From Nicotiana tabacum (taxonomy: Eukaryota; Streptophyta; Magnoliopsida; Solanales; Solanaceae): 64,000 bases of DNA. A program made the position numbers and the translations under genes. The notes under the pieces were generated by a model that searched no databases, was not told the origin of the DNA, and saw only the letters and a program-made list of their open reading frames with translations. This document shows, one piece after another, positions 20,171-31,372 of this stretch (the stretch's first letter is position 1; each line of letters begins with the position of its first letter). The stretch lies in the NCBI RefSeq assembly GCF_000715075.1, contig NC_134103.1:56636230-56700229 (forward strand), written 5' to 3'.

Positions 20171-21190
20171 TGAGGGATGTTAGTGCAGATACTCCTGTCA
20201 TTGATTCTGTTCCGATGGTACGTGATTTTCCAGATGTGTTTCCTGTAGACCTGCCGGGCATGCCGCCTGACAGGGATATTGTCTTTGGTATTGATTTGGT
20301 GCCGGGCACTCAGCCCATTTCTATTCCACCGTATCGCATGGCACCGGCAGAGTTGAAGGAATTGAAAGAACAACTTCAGGAACTCCTTGATAAGGGGTTT
20401 ATTTGGCCTAGTATGTCACCTTGAGGTGCACCGGTTCTATTTGTGAAGAAGAAGGATGGTTCCATGAGAATGTGCATTGATTACAGGCTGTTGAACAAGG
20501 TCACAGTCAAGAACAAGTATCCTTTGCCTCATATTGATGATTTATTCGACCAGCTTCAGGGAGCGAGGGTGTTCTCCAAGATTGATTTGAGGTCCGGTTA
20601 CCACCAGCTGAAGATTCGGGATTCAGATATTCTTAAGACAGCTTTCAGGACCCGTTATGGCCATTATGAGTTCTTGGTGATGTCTTTTGGACTGACCAAT
20701 GCCCCAGCAACGTTCATGCATTTGATGAACAGTGTGTTCCAGCCCTATTTGGACTCATTCATTGTTGTATTCATTGATGACATCCTGGTGTACTCTCGTA
20801 GCCAGGAGGAGCACGCTCAGCATTTGAGGATTGTATTACAGAGATTGAGGGAGGAGAAGCTTTACGCAAAGTTCTCTAAGTGTGAGTTTTGGCTCAGCTC
20901 GGTAGCATTCTTGGGGCACGTGGTGTCCAGTGAGGGTATTCGGGTGGATCCGAAGAAGATAGAGGCGGTGCAGAGTTGGCCCAGACCGTCCTCAGCCACA
21001 GAGATTAAGAGCTTTCTTGGTTTGGCGGGTTACTACCGTTGCTTTGTGGAGGTATTTTCATCTATTGCATCGCCCTTGGCCAAATTGACCCAAAAGGGTG
21101 CTCCATTCAGGTGGTCGGATGAGTGTGAGGAGAGCTTTTAGAAGCTCAAGACTGCTTTGACCACAACTCTAGTGTTAGTTCTGCCATCAG
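20171..21190 (+). pseudogene. reverse transcriptase domain of the Tekay-like element
   Basis: Copies element RNA into cDNA. The N-terminal region carries 'DFPDVFP' and '[18 protein letters not shown]'. The palm has '[20 protein letters not shown]', '[15 protein letters not shown]' and '[13 protein letters not shown]', and the catalytic FIDD lies at 20770-20781. The thumb has '[11 protein letters not shown]' and '[13 protein letters not shown]'. TGA at about 20422 (where relatives have Trp) and TAG at about 21139 (where relatives have Gln) break the frame. Confidence 0.93.
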
Positions 21191-21570
21191 CTTCAGGTTC
21201 TTACACCGTGTATTGTGATGCCTTGAGGATAAGCATTGGTTATGTTTTGATGTAGGAGGGTAGGGTGATTGCCTATGCCTCGCGCAGGTTGAAGACCCAT
21301 GAGAAGAACTATCCTGTCCATGATCTTGAGTTAGCAGCCATTGTTCACGCGTTGAAGATTTGGCATCTTTATTTGTATGGGGTTCATTGTGAGATCTATA
21401 CTGATCACCAGACTCTACAGTATCTGTTAAAGAAGAAGGATCTTAATTTGCTTCAGCGGAGATGGTTGGAGCTTCTTAAGGACTATGATATCACTATTTT
21501 GTACCATCCGGGGAAGGCCAATGTGGTGGCCGATGCTTTGAGTCGCCGGGCAGAGAGTTTTGGGAGTTTA
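21191..21570 (+). pseudogene. RNase H domain of the Tekay-like element
   Basis: Removes the RNA template after first-strand synthesis. Visible are 'VYCDALRI' near 21210, where catalytic Asp is retained but the following Ser-Gly pair has changed, '[15 protein letters not shown]' with catalytic Glu, '[12 protein letters not shown]' with catalytic Asp, and '[13 protein letters not shown]' at the end. TAG at about 21256 lies inside the domain. The remainder is open to 21750. Confidence 0.9.
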
Positions 21571-22880
21571 GCATATCTTCCAGCAGCAAAGAGACCTTTG
21601 GAATTGGATGTTCAGGCCTTAGCAGGCCAGGTTGTCAGATTGGATATTTCGGAGCCTAGTCAGGTAGTGGCTTATGTGGTCTCCAGGTCTTCTCTTTATG
21701 ACCGTATCAGGGAGCGTCAGTATGATGACCCCCACTTGCTTGTTCTTTAGGATAGGGTTCAGAGAGGTGATGCTAGGGATGTGACTATTGGTGATGATGG
21801 CGTACTGAGAATGCAGGGCCGGATATGTGTGCCTAATGTAGATGGGCTTCGAGAGTTGATTCTTGGGGAGACCCACAACTCGCGATATTCCATCCATCCG
21901 GGTGCCGCGAAGATGTACTAGGATTTCAGACAGTACTATTGGTGGAGGCGGATGAAGAAGGATATAGTTGGGTTTGTGGCTTGGTGTCTCAACTGTCAGC
22001 AGGTTAAGTATGAGCATCAGAGACTGGGTGGCTTGCTTCAGAGATTAGAGATCCCAGAGTGGAAGTGGGAGCGGATGACCATGGACTTTGTAGTTGGGCT
22101 CCCACGAACTTCGAGGAAGTTCGACGCTATTTAGGTTATTGTAGATCGACTGACCAAGTCCGCGCGCTTCATTCCAGTTGGTACTATTTACTCTTCAGAG
22201 CGGTTGGCTGAGATTTACATCCGAGAGATCGTTCGCCTACATGGTGTCCCAGTTTCCATCATTTTAGATAGGGGTACTCAGTTCTCATCGCAATTTTGGA
22301 GGGCCGTGCAATGAGAGTTGGGTACTCAGGTTGAGTCGAGCATAACTTTTCACCCTCAGACGGACGGGTAGTCTGAGTGCACTATTCAGATATTGGAGGA
22401 CATGTTGCGTGCTTGTGTCATTGACTTTGGGGGTTCATGGGGCCAGTTTCTGCCATTCGCGGAGTTTGCATATAACAACAGTTATCAGTCGAGTATTCAG
22501 ATGGCTCCGTACGAGGCTTTATATGGGAGGAGGTGTAGATCTCCGGTTGGATGGTTTGAGCCGGGTGAGGCTAGGCTCTTAGGTACAGACTTGGTCCAGG
22601 ATGCATTAGATAAGGTGAAATTGATTCAGGAGCGGCTTCGTACGGCGCAGTCTAGGCAAAAGAGCTATGCGTATAGGAAGGTCCGTGATGTGTCTTTTAT
22701 GGTTGGGGAGAAGGTTTTGCTAAAGGTATCACCCATGAAGGGTGTTATGAGGTTTGGGAAGAGGGGAAAGTTGAGCCCCCGGTTTATTGGGCCTTTTGAG
22801 GTGCTTCAGAGGATATGAGAGGTGGCTTATAAGCTTGCATAGCCACCCAGCTTGTCGAGTGTGCATCTAGTGTTTCATGT
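21571..22880 (+). pseudogene. integrase of the Tekay-like element
   Basis: Integrase joins cDNA ends to host DNA. The H2C2 zinc domain is at about 21870-22020 (His residues near 'HPGA', then 'CLNCQQVKYEHQR'). The catalytic core starts 'MTMDFVVGLPRTSRKF' at 22078, with the second Asp in 'IILDRGTQFSSQFW' and the Glu in 'SECTIQILEDML'. The GPY/F-type C-terminal part has '[20 protein letters not shown]' and 'LSPRFIGPFEVL'. Stops at about 21748, 21919, 22132, 22313, 22369 and 22816 inactivate it. Most replace Gln, Trp or Arg codons, judged against the related copy at 62911-63983. Confidence 0.92.
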
Positions 22881-23115
22881 TTCCATGCTTTGGAAGTATA
22901 TTGGAGATCCGTCCCATATTTTGGATTTCAGCACGGTTCAGTTGGAGGGTGATATGACTTATGATATGGACCGGTGGCTGTTTTGGATCGGCAGGTTCGA
23001 AGGTTGAGGTCAAAGGATATAGCTTCAGTGAAGGTGCAATGGAGAGGTCAGCCTATGGAGGAGGCCACCTGAGAGACTGAGCGAGAGATGCGGAGCAGAT
23101 ATCCACGCCTATTCA
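22881..23115 (+). pseudogene. chromodomain at the integrase C-terminus
   Basis: After the 'HVSMLWKYIGDPSHILDF' linker, the region up to about 23110 encodes 'LDRQVRRLRSKDIASVKVQW' and the 'ERE..SRYPRLFKTPG' ending, with a frameshift near 22965-22985 and a TGA at about 23070. A chromodomain here is the mark of chromoviruses and is thought to guide insertion to chromatin. Confidence 0.78.
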
Positions 23116-23162
23116 AGACTCCAGGTATGTTTCTAGACCCGTCCGAGGATGAACGGATGTTT

Positions 23163-23175
23163 AAGAGGGGGAGGA
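23163..23175 (+). promoter_or_regulatory. polypurine tract
   Basis: AAGAGGGGGAGGA directly precedes the TG of the 3' LTR and would prime plus-strand DNA synthesis. The minus-strand element at the right end has the matching tract at 62636-62650. Confidence 0.9.
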
Positions 23176-26100
23176 TGTAATGACCCGGCCGTTCGTTTAA
23201 AAAGTTATAGCCCCGTTTTCCCCATTTCTACTTCTTTTTGTGTTATTCAGCTATATTATGTCATATCGGGTTAGTTGGTTCGGGACCGGAGTGGTTTTAT
23301 AGTGAATTGAGACACTTAGTCTCTTAAGTAGAAACTTAAGTTGGAAAAGTCAACCAGATGCCGACCTATGTGTAAACGATCTCGGATTTGAATTCTGATG
23401 GTTCAGTTAGCTCCTTAGGTGATTTTGGACTTAAGAGTGCGTCCGGAATGTGATTTGGAGGTCCGTGGTAGAATTAGGCTTGAATTGGCAAAATTGGAAA
23501 TTTGGCGATTTCGGTCGGTAGTGGAAAATTTGATATCGGGGTCGGAATGGAATTCCAGAAGTTGGAGTAGGTTTGTAGTGTCATTTGTGATGTGTGTGCA
23601 AAATTTGAGGTCATTCGGACGTGGTTTGGTTGGTTTCGGCATCGGTTGCCGAATTTGGAAATTTAGAAGTTCTTAGGCTTGAATCCGAGGGTAATTTGAT
23701 GTTGTTTTGAGTGATTCGAAGGTTTGACTAAGTTGGTATGTTGATATATGACTTGTTGGTATTTTTGGTTGAGGTCCCGAGGGCCTCGGGGTGATTCTAG
23801 GTGGTTAACGGATTTGTCGAAATTGGAAAATGCAGCTGAAGCTGCTGCTACTGCTATTTTCGCACCTGCGGAAGAAAGAGTCACAGGTGCGAGGCCGCTG
23901 GTGCGCGTGAGGAGTGCGCAGGTGCGGGCAATGCTGGGCTAGACAGGTTACGCAAGTGCGGGTTGGAGGTCGCATCTGCGAGCCCGCAGGTGCGAAACCT
24001 GGGGCACAAATACGGAAAGGGGGATGCTGGGCAGGCTTCACAGAAGCGGAGGAAACACATAGGTGCGCCTTCGCAAGCGCGGGGTTTTGGGCCGCAGATG
24101 CGGAAGCTGGGCTCCTAAGTGAGTTCCGCACCTGTGATAGATGTTTCCGCAGGTGCGGTGGCGCAGAAGCGTGAAAGTTTCCGCAGGTGCGAAAACCTGG
24201 GCAGAAATCATAAATAGAACCTTTCGCGAATTTGGTTCATTTCCACTATTTTCAAGTCGGTTTTGGAGCTTTTGGAGGGAAGTTTGAAGGGTGATTCAAG
24301 GGCTATCAGTGAGGTAAGTTTCTTGAGCCCTAATACTCGTATATATGGTGATTTTTCGTTGTTTAATCATTGTAATTAGTAAAAATGAGGGGTTAGGGCT
24401 TGAAATTTTTGGAGAGTAATTTAAGGATTTGAAGGACCAAACGATGTCGAATTTTGATGAATTTGGTATGGTTAGGTTCATGAGTGAATGAGCTTTCTAG
24501 TTTTGTGAATTTTGTCGGATTTCAAGATATGGGCTCAGGGGCCGGGTTTGAGCCAATTTCGGGTTTTGGTCTAATTTTGTAGCTTTTTTTGTGAAATTCA
24601 TTCCGTTAGCGTGTATTGATGGTATTGTACTGATTGTGAATAGATTCGGAGTATTTGGAGGCCGAGTTCAGAGGCAAGAGCATTGCGGGGTAGAGATTTG
24701 ACCGGTTTGAGGTAAGTAACGATTGTAAATCTAGTCCTGAGGGTACGAAACCCCGGATTTTTTATCATTCTACTATTTTTAGTGACGCACATGCTAGGTG
24801 ACGGGCGCGTGGGCATGCACTGTTGGGGATTGTGACTTGGTCGATACCGTAGCAACTGTAAAGTTGCATACTTTGTTGAAACTATATGATACTTATATGT
24901 TTTAGAAAGAGTTTCTGTAAATTGGGCTGAATGCCATGTTTGGGCCTTGCGCCAGTGCTGTTTGAACCCTTAAGGGTTTTTTGTTACTATCCTCTCATTG
25001 TTTTTGATTGAAAATCTATACTCAGTCATGTTTATACTTGTTTACTGCATAACTCAGTTTTATGACTCTATTTTGATGCATATAAATGTTTTGGGCCGAA
25101 TGCCCTGTTTTACTGAAATGCCCGTGTGGCTTGAGAGGTTTATGACTGAGTGAGGCTGAGGGCCTGATTTGTGAAGATATTTATGGGATCGGGCTGCACG
25201 CCACAGTATGTTGATATTGGCCGAGGGACTGATTGTGAGGATTAGTGTGGATCGGGGCTGCCCGCCTGCAGCATACTTTATTATTATAGCACGTGAGTTG
25301 TCCGTGCAGCACGTGAGTTGTCCGTGCAGATTATAGCGCTTGGGCTGAAGGAGCCCCTCCGGAGTCTGTACACACCCCCAGTGAGCGCATGTACCTACTG
25401 AGTATGAGTGCCGAGTGATGAGTAACTGGGAGGCATGAGTGATTGTGAGGTATGCCCGAGTGGCAAGAGTGACTGTGAGGTTTGCCCGAGGGGCTGTATA
25501 TGAGCGATGTTTTGCCCAAGGGGCTGTTTATGATTTTATTATTTTTGCTCACCCTTGCATTTTTCCTCTATCTGAAAACTGTTGAAAAATATCTTTAAAT
25601 GATTTTTATTGGTACTGGGTTAAACGAGATGTTTTGATTCAAACCCTGATTTTAAAAGCATGTGGTATTTTACTGAGATTTCCTAATATGAATGTTATAT
25701 GCTTTATTGCTCGTCACTACTGCTCAGTCTTTATTTATTGTTGTTACTTACTGAGTTGGCGTATTCACGTTACTCCCTGCACCTTGTGTGCAGATTCAGG
25801 TGTAGCTGGACACGGTAGTGGTTATTGATTGTTCTGGTTGTAGATTTTCTTGGAGATAGAAATGTAGCTGTTTGGCGATCTTAGCCCCTGCTCTTGTCCC
25901 TCTTATCTTCCTCTAGTTGTATTTAGCTATTTTTCAGGCTGAGTTAGCCTTGATATTGTTAGACAGATTGTAGTAGATGCTCATGACTAGTGACACCCCG
26001 ATGTCGGGCTTTTCCTTCCGCATTTTTATTTTGATTGGAACTCCTTTACGAAGGTTTTTATGTTAAATAACATTGGAATTATCTTTGAAATGAAAATATC

Positions 26101-26179
26101 GGTTTGTTTTGGAAATGAGTCGGCTTGCCTAGTTCCACGATAGGTGCCATCACGACAGGGGTTAGTTTGGGTCGTGACA
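23176..26179 (+). repeat. 3' LTR of the Tekay-like element
   Basis: 3,004 bp from TGTAATGACC to GTCGTGACA, parallel to 14957-18002 along its whole length. It repeats the CG-palindrome cluster (23860-24190), TATA-like site and donor-like sites. It has one fewer 'gtgattgtgaggtatgcccg' unit than the 5' LTR (25439-25490) and lacks a short 'atgatttg' duplication present near 15482. Open frames here are LTR noise. Confidence 0.93.
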
Positions 26180-26184
26180 CGCCA
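26180..26184. repeat. target site duplication, right copy (CGCCA)
   Basis: Second copy of the 5-bp duplication, directly after the 3' LTR; the partner is at 14952-14956. Confidence 0.93.
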
Positions 26185-26800
26185 GAACTTCAACCTCCAA
26201 AAAACGAAGTTGACAACCCTATCAACCTCTGTCTTACTCAAGATAAGACTTCCGCATCCAATGCTCCTGGTATTACTGTTATAACTAGCGTAAAACCCCA
26301 GAGCTATCATATCCCGATTAAAATTGTTATCAGCAAAAACTTTGTTGTTAACAAAATTGCTTTACTTGACAGTGGTGCAGATCATAATTGTATCATGAAA
26401 GGTATTGTTCCTACTCAGTATTTAGAAAAAAGCACTTCCAAACTTTACTCCGCTACAGGAGAACAATTACGTATTAACTACAAACTCTCTAAAGCCCATA
26501 TTTGTAACAATGTTATTTGCTTGACAAATGATTTTATTATAACTGAGGATATAAATGAAGATATCATTTTAGGAATTCCTTTTATTACTCAAATAAAACC
26601 TTTCGTTACTGGTTTAGACGGTATCTCCACACATATTTTAGGAAAAGATTTACACTTTCCTTTTATAAAAACTCTTTCACCTGATGAAAGTAATTTCATA
26701 AGAAAAAACACAGTTTTTCGTATTAATAAACTTTCTCAACATATCACCTTTTTAAAGAATGAAATAAAAGTTAAGAAAATCAACCAGATTTTAAAAACCC
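26185..26800 (+). pseudogene. EPRV aspartic protease region
   Basis: Continuation of the EPRV polyprotein interrupted at 14956. The protease motif is 'KIALLDSGADHNCIMKG' (D-S-G-A) near 26358, followed by 'EDIILGIPFITQI', the flap-side hydrophobic-G motif. It would cut the viral polyprotein. This stretch is itself open and joins the RT domain without a break, but it is cut off from the coat region by 11 kb of retrotransposon. ATG 26125 lies inside the LTR, so a transcript starting there could only yield a chimeric product; this is not a natural start. Confidence 0.87.
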
Positions 26801-27700
26801 CGGAGATTGTTACTAAAATAGCCAATCTTCAAAACCTTTTTGAAAAAGAAATATGCTCTGATTTTCCTAATGCCTTTTGGGAAAGAAAAAGGCATTTGAT
26901 TGAACTTTCATACATTGAAGGATTCAATGAACATGTCATCTCAACCAAAGCAAGACCTATTCAAATGAATCAAGAAATGATGGAAACTTGTAAAATCGAG
27001 ATTTCAAATCTTCTGAAAAACAACATCATTCGCCCCTCTAAATCTCCTTGGAGTTGTTCTGCCTTTTATGTGAATAATAGTGCAGAGAAAGAAAGAGGAG
27101 CACCACGATTAGTTATAAACTATAAACCTTTAAATGCTCTCCTTAAATGGATTAGATATCCCATTCCTAATAAAAGGGATCTCTTAAAGAGAACTTACAA
27201 AGCTAATGTTTATAGCAAGTTCGATATGAAATTTAGTTTTTGGCAAATTCAAGTAGCTGAAAAAGACAGATACAAAATTGCTTTTAATGTTCCCTTCGGT
27301 CAGTATGAATGGAATGTTATGCCATTTGGGCTTAAGAACGCTCCCTCAGAATTTCAGAATGTCATGAACTCCATTTTTAAAGACTATAGTTATATGTCTA
27401 TTGTTTATATAGATGATGTACTTATCTTTTCTGAAAACATAGATTCACATTTTAAGTATCTCAACACTTTCCTTAAAGTAGTTAAGAGAAATGGCCTAGT
27501 GGTTAGTGCTAAGAAGATTAAACTCTTCCAAACTTTTATTAGATTTTTGGGCCATGACCTATACCAAGGATCTTACAAACCAATTTGTAGAGCCATAGAG
27601 TTCTCTTCTAAATTCCCAAACGAGATTACGGATAAAACACAAACTTCAGAGATTTTTAGGAAGTCTCAACTATGTTGCAGATTTTATCCCAAACATTAGA
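26801..27700 (+). pseudogene. EPRV reverse transcriptase
   Basis: Caulimovirid RT that copies genomic RNA to DNA. Motifs in order: 'STKARPIQMNQEM', 'IRPSKSPWSCSAFYV', 'RLVINYKPLNALLKW', 'YSKFDMKFSFWQIQV', 'MPFGLKNAPSEFQNVM' and YIDD at 27406-27417, then 'IRFLGHDLYQG'. The frame is open from 26185 to about 27645, where it shifts relative to the minus-strand copy (12530-12545), so the thumb and RNase H are out of frame. The YIDD box and the absence of an integrase separate it from the gypsy element around it. Confidence 0.92.
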
Positions 27701-28251
27701 CAAGTCCGTGAACCTTTATATAAAAGACTTAGGAAGAATCCTGTTTCTTGGAGTTTTGAACAAACTCAATCAGTCATCCAAATAAAAGGTTTAGTACAAA
27801 ACTTCCCATGCTTAGGAATCCCAAACCCTGAAGCCTTTATGATTGTTGAAACAGTGCTTCCGACATAGGTTATAGAGGAATTCTTAAACAAAGGATAACC
27901 TTAGAATCCCCTGAACAACTTATTCGTTTTACATCCAGAATCTGGAATTCCGCCCAGAAAAACTATTCTACTATTAAGAAAGAAGTCTTGTCTATAGTAC
28001 TATGTATTACCAAATTTCAAGATGATCTTATTAACAAAGAATTTTTAGTTAGAGTCGATTGTAAATCTGCCAAAGAAATTCTTCAAAAGGATGTTAAAAA
28101 CCTTGTTTCGAAACAAATATTTGCTAGATGGCAAGCTCTAATATCTAGGTTTGATTGCAAAATAGATTTTATTAAAGGAGAAAATAACTCTTTAGCTGAT
28201 TTTCTAACAAGAGAATTTCTACAGGGAAAAAATGAGGCCCTTCAAGCCTAA
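27701..28251 (+). pseudogene. EPRV RNase H domain (plus unit)
   Basis: Parallels the minus-strand copy at 11921-12411. The first catalytic Asp region near 27850 is damaged by a one-base loss relative to the other copy, after which 'VLCITKFQDDLINKEF' and 'RVDCKSAKEIL' are readable. The frame ends at TAA 28249-28251. No integrase follows; a second ORF does, as expected for a pararetrovirus. Confidence 0.87.
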
Positions 28252-28284
28252 TACTCCTACCAAAGGAAAAGAAACCAATAATCT

Positions 28285-29497
28285 AGACCATTTGTTCTCC
28301 CTCCCTTTACTCCTACCAAAGCAACAGCCCTTCAAAGGGCCCAACTTCCTTTCCAAAATAGGTATACATCACTAGCCGAGTATCCCAAGTTACCAGCTCC
28401 AGTACCAATTCCATCAGCAAAACTTATTAATTTCCAATCAGCAAAACCTTTTGAAAGAGGAGTATCTTCAAGTTCCTCAATTCAAACCAAAGAGAGTTAT
28501 GCCATGAAAGTCCCAGAGACTTTTGCCGAAGCAGTTAATCCCTCAATAAAGAAGTCACAAGATGACACACCCAAAGAAGAGAAATTTGAATATGTTACCA
28601 TTCAGGTACTACCTTTATTAGCACTAGATAAAGAATATGAAGGTCTCAGGATAAAAGACCTTATTAAACCATGTTTTACGAATTTCAATTATGTGGATAT
28701 CGAAAATCTATACAAAACAAGAAGGTACTATGAGGCCATCCTAATAGATACTGATTCCATAGAAGTGGAACACACTTTGAATGCGAAAAATCCAGAGTAT
28801 ATCAACTACTCTAGAGTCGTTATAAAAAAGATTCTATCACCATTTGAGTAGTTTGCAGATCACCTACACACACCCATAGCTCTATCAATGGCGCACAGAC
28901 CCCAAACCTACAACTGGCATGATTACAAAGCTGCCTGGTTCAATTTCTTATACCTCAGGCCAGGTCACACTTGGTTCATCAAATATTATCTAGAAGTCAC
29001 CATGGCAATAATCCCAAGATGGTTCTATGAATGGTGGAACATTTTTGGAGGTAACAAAGAAATATTACCTCAGCAATTCCTTAACAGGTTTGATGATTTT
29101 TAGACCAAAGAAGCAATATCATCCCTACCAAAGCGCATTAAAATGTGCAAATACTTTATTCAGAAACGAATTTCTTTTATTATTAGTTGGAATTTTTCTA
29201 AGGCAGAATTTGAAAGAATCAAATATTTGTCCAAAGAAATCAAGATCAAAGGCTGGATTCCCAAACAGCAAACTCCCAAGACAACAAAGAATGTTCAACG
29301 GAGCTTTACAAAAGCTTCATCATCCAAAGAAGAGCTCAAAGAAAAGCTCAAGCAACCCCTGCAAAATATAGACAATTACGAAGAACACCAGATTATGCAA
29401 TTAATCAAAGATGCTGCTTCATCTAGAGAAAGCAGCAATGGAGACATGTGAAATCCAAAAGGATTAGCCCTGGCCTACATGGACCCCAATTGCGAAT
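28285..29497 (+). pseudogene. EPRV second ORF, broken copy
   Basis: Parallel over its full length to the intact ORF at 10663-11883 on the other strand. The start ATG is altered at about 28288, and in-frame stops occur at about 28849, 29101 and 29449. The remaining open pieces (28504-28851, 28888-29103 and 29143-29451) keep the 'RWFYEWWNIFGG' block. Function is unknown; this copy cannot make the protein. Confidence 0.87.
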
Positions 29498-29682
29498 AAA
29501 GGATCCATTACCAGGTCAAGATCAGAAAGGAATCTTATCCTTTACCTTTACTTTATAAAAGTAATTACTTTACTTTTCAAAAGTAACCGCCCCACTTTAG
29601 CTTTTATCGACCACTTAGTTTTGTCTGACAAAGCTAAATGTTACACTTGTACGCCTAAGATTAAAAGGCATATCTTCTAGTC

Positions 29683-29690
29683 TATATAAG
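29683..29690 (+). promoter_or_regulatory. EPRV TATA box
   Basis: TATATAAG within 'tctatataaggatcc', conserved in the minus-strand unit at 10471-10480. The predicted start is near 29713. Confidence 0.7.
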
Positions 29691-29804
29691 GATCCACATT
29701 CCCTTTGTAAGAGACACACCGAAAATTCTCCCAATTTTCAAAAGACCTCTCTCCCATAAGTATTCTCTTATTTCTACCACTCTTGTAATCTATAATGTTC
29801 CTTC

Positions 29805-29810
29805 AATAAA
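29805..29810 (+). terminator. EPRV polyadenylation signal
   Basis: AATAAA about 90 bases after the predicted start site, conserved at 10353-10358 on the minus strand. Pararetroviruses bypass this signal on the first pass and use it on the second. Confidence 0.62.
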
Positions 29811-29855
29811 ATTTTGTAAGTTTAAAGGATTTTTCTTATACTGTCTATTGCTGTA

Positions 29856-31372
29856 AAACCCCTCTTTAGAAAGGGTTTAGACGTACCCATTTGCGTCCTA
29901 TTAAGAGACGCTCGTCTCTTAAACTTTGACGACTCTCTCTTAGGAGTCTTTCAAAGTAACCTCGCCAATGGCCCGGTATACTTTACTTGCTATCCTAATT
30001 TCTCGGTTGATATTAATGACCCTAACGTCATGGATACTCTGACATTAAATGTCAAAACCAAGAATATGAATAGCAAAACTAACACTCGTGAGATAGCTAT
30101 CATCCATCGAGTTTTCGGTCCTCATGGACACTACTCTTGCACCCAAAGCTCGAGTTGAAAGTGTCAAGGGAGTCACCATGCTTATGGAAGCAAACACTGA
30201 GCATAGTACAGTTTTTGTACCTAGACTCCTTAACTAGAATGATATACTCTCTAGTGATGAATGGCACTTTGATGCCATAACTCAACCTTCCAACTCCAAT
30301 CTTGAGAGATCCCAAATTGAACAAGTTATTCAATTTTTTGATGGATCTGTAGACCTCAAATTTTTAGGTTCAGGTTCCAATATATCGAGCAGAACCAGTT
30401 CCTTTAGAAGAAAGTCTACAGTTCCTTCCATACCTTCTTCTTCAAAACCCCCGGAGGAAAGAGCAACTTCAGTTGCAAACGTTACCAATAACGACAAAGG
30501 GAAAGTCACAGGAGTAGATTTCTCCTATACAATCCCCAAAGTCTATTACCAAGACCATCCCTCTAGTCCAACCCCTAGCGAGATAAAACCTCCTTATCCA
30601 GATTTACCAGTCTTTCTCAAAATGATAAAATCAGGAAAAACTTTCACTCCAGATCCCGAGACCCTTGAATGTCTCTGGACTTATCCTGATAATCAAACCA
30701 AGAGAAAATGGCATGTTGCCACATATTATCTTCAACAAAGAAAAGAATTCAGAGATTGTTGGATGTCAGACATGGAAAGAATTAGATGCGAAATCGACTT
30801 CTTTAGATGGTTTGAAATATCTGGCAAGATCGACGACCAAAAGGATTCCCTGCAGGTCCTGATCAACAAATGGTACACAACCACTAACCAGGCCATTGAA
30901 TCTGTCACTCCTCCGTTGGAAGGGATAAAAATCCCAGTATCCAACACTGTTATCTCTGCCTCTCCTTTTAAAACTAAGAGCGAGAAGCCTACTAGTATGG
31001 TTGTCTGTTCTGACGTTGATCATATTATTGAACAAAACAACTATACCAATCAACTCCTTCATGTTGTCTCCAGACAAATAGAAGATTCTAAAGAAAAATC
31101 TTTATTCAGTGGAAAATCAACTCTTTCAAAACCAAGCATCAGTCAGAATATTGAACCAAACCCAGGTTTCAAAATGACTGAATTCTCCAGAGATAAGTAT
31201 CCAAAACTCAATGACACTTTTGATGTCTCTGGTAAGAAACTTGATAAAATCAATGAACAATTGGCCAACTTCAATATTTTACGACAAAAGGAAAATTTCC
31301 ACTGTTCAAGATAAAGGAGCCCTCCTTCATAAACTTTCCAATGATCGCTATCATAATCAAAAAAAATTATCA
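29856..31372 (+). pseudogene. EPRV movement protein and linker (third unit)
   Basis: Encodes the core of a 30K-superfamily movement protein ('LLRDARLLNFDDSLLG', 'GPVYFTCYPNFSVDIND', 'TLTLNVKTKNM') followed by a long Ser/Pro-rich linker and the 'FRWFEISGKIDDQKDSLQVL' block shared with 12780-12860. The N-terminus is missing at the junction with the promoter region. Breaks: a frameshift at about 30110-30125, TAG at 30235-30237, one inserted base near 31279, and a frameshift in an A-run near 31362. Between 30238 and 31278 the frame is open. MP would modify plasmodesmata for cell-to-cell spread; this copy cannot. Confidence 0.83.

Larger units (their letters stand above)
14957..26179 (+). mobile_element. 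Ty3/gypsy chromovirus (Tekay/Del-like), full length, defective
   Basis: A complete 11,223-bp element: 5' LTR, tRNA-Met primer site, gag, protease, RT, RNase H, integrase, chromodomain, polypurine tract and 3' LTR, in Ty3/gypsy order and flanked by CGCCA. The C-terminal chromodomain after integrase ('ILDRQVRRLRSKDIASVKVQW'-type core) and the long LTRs point to the Tekay/Del lineage. About ten stop codons and at least two frameshifts make it non-autonomous. The two LTRs differ by many substitutions and by one tandem-repeat unit, so insertion is not recent. It splits the EPRV unit that resumes at 26185. Confidence 0.92.
29498..29855 (+). promoter_or_regulatory. EPRV intergenic promoter and polyadenylation region (plus)
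   Basis: Separates two tandem viral units. It contains an AAAG/CTTT-rich stretch with the palindrome AAAGTAATTACTTT (29558-29571), TATATAAG (29683-29690) and AATAAA (29805-29810). TATA and polyadenylation signals lie about 120 bases apart, giving the short terminal repeat typical of pararetroviral RNA. The viral leader and MP start are missing: MP coding sequence follows directly at about 29856. The minus copy is at 10290-10662. Confidence 0.78.

Noticed and set aside
26125..27699. Continuous 524-codon frame as a single gene starting at 26125
   Set aside because: The first codons are in the 3' LTR of the inserted chromovirus; the viral part starts at 26185 and continues the frame broken at 14956, so the start is accidental.
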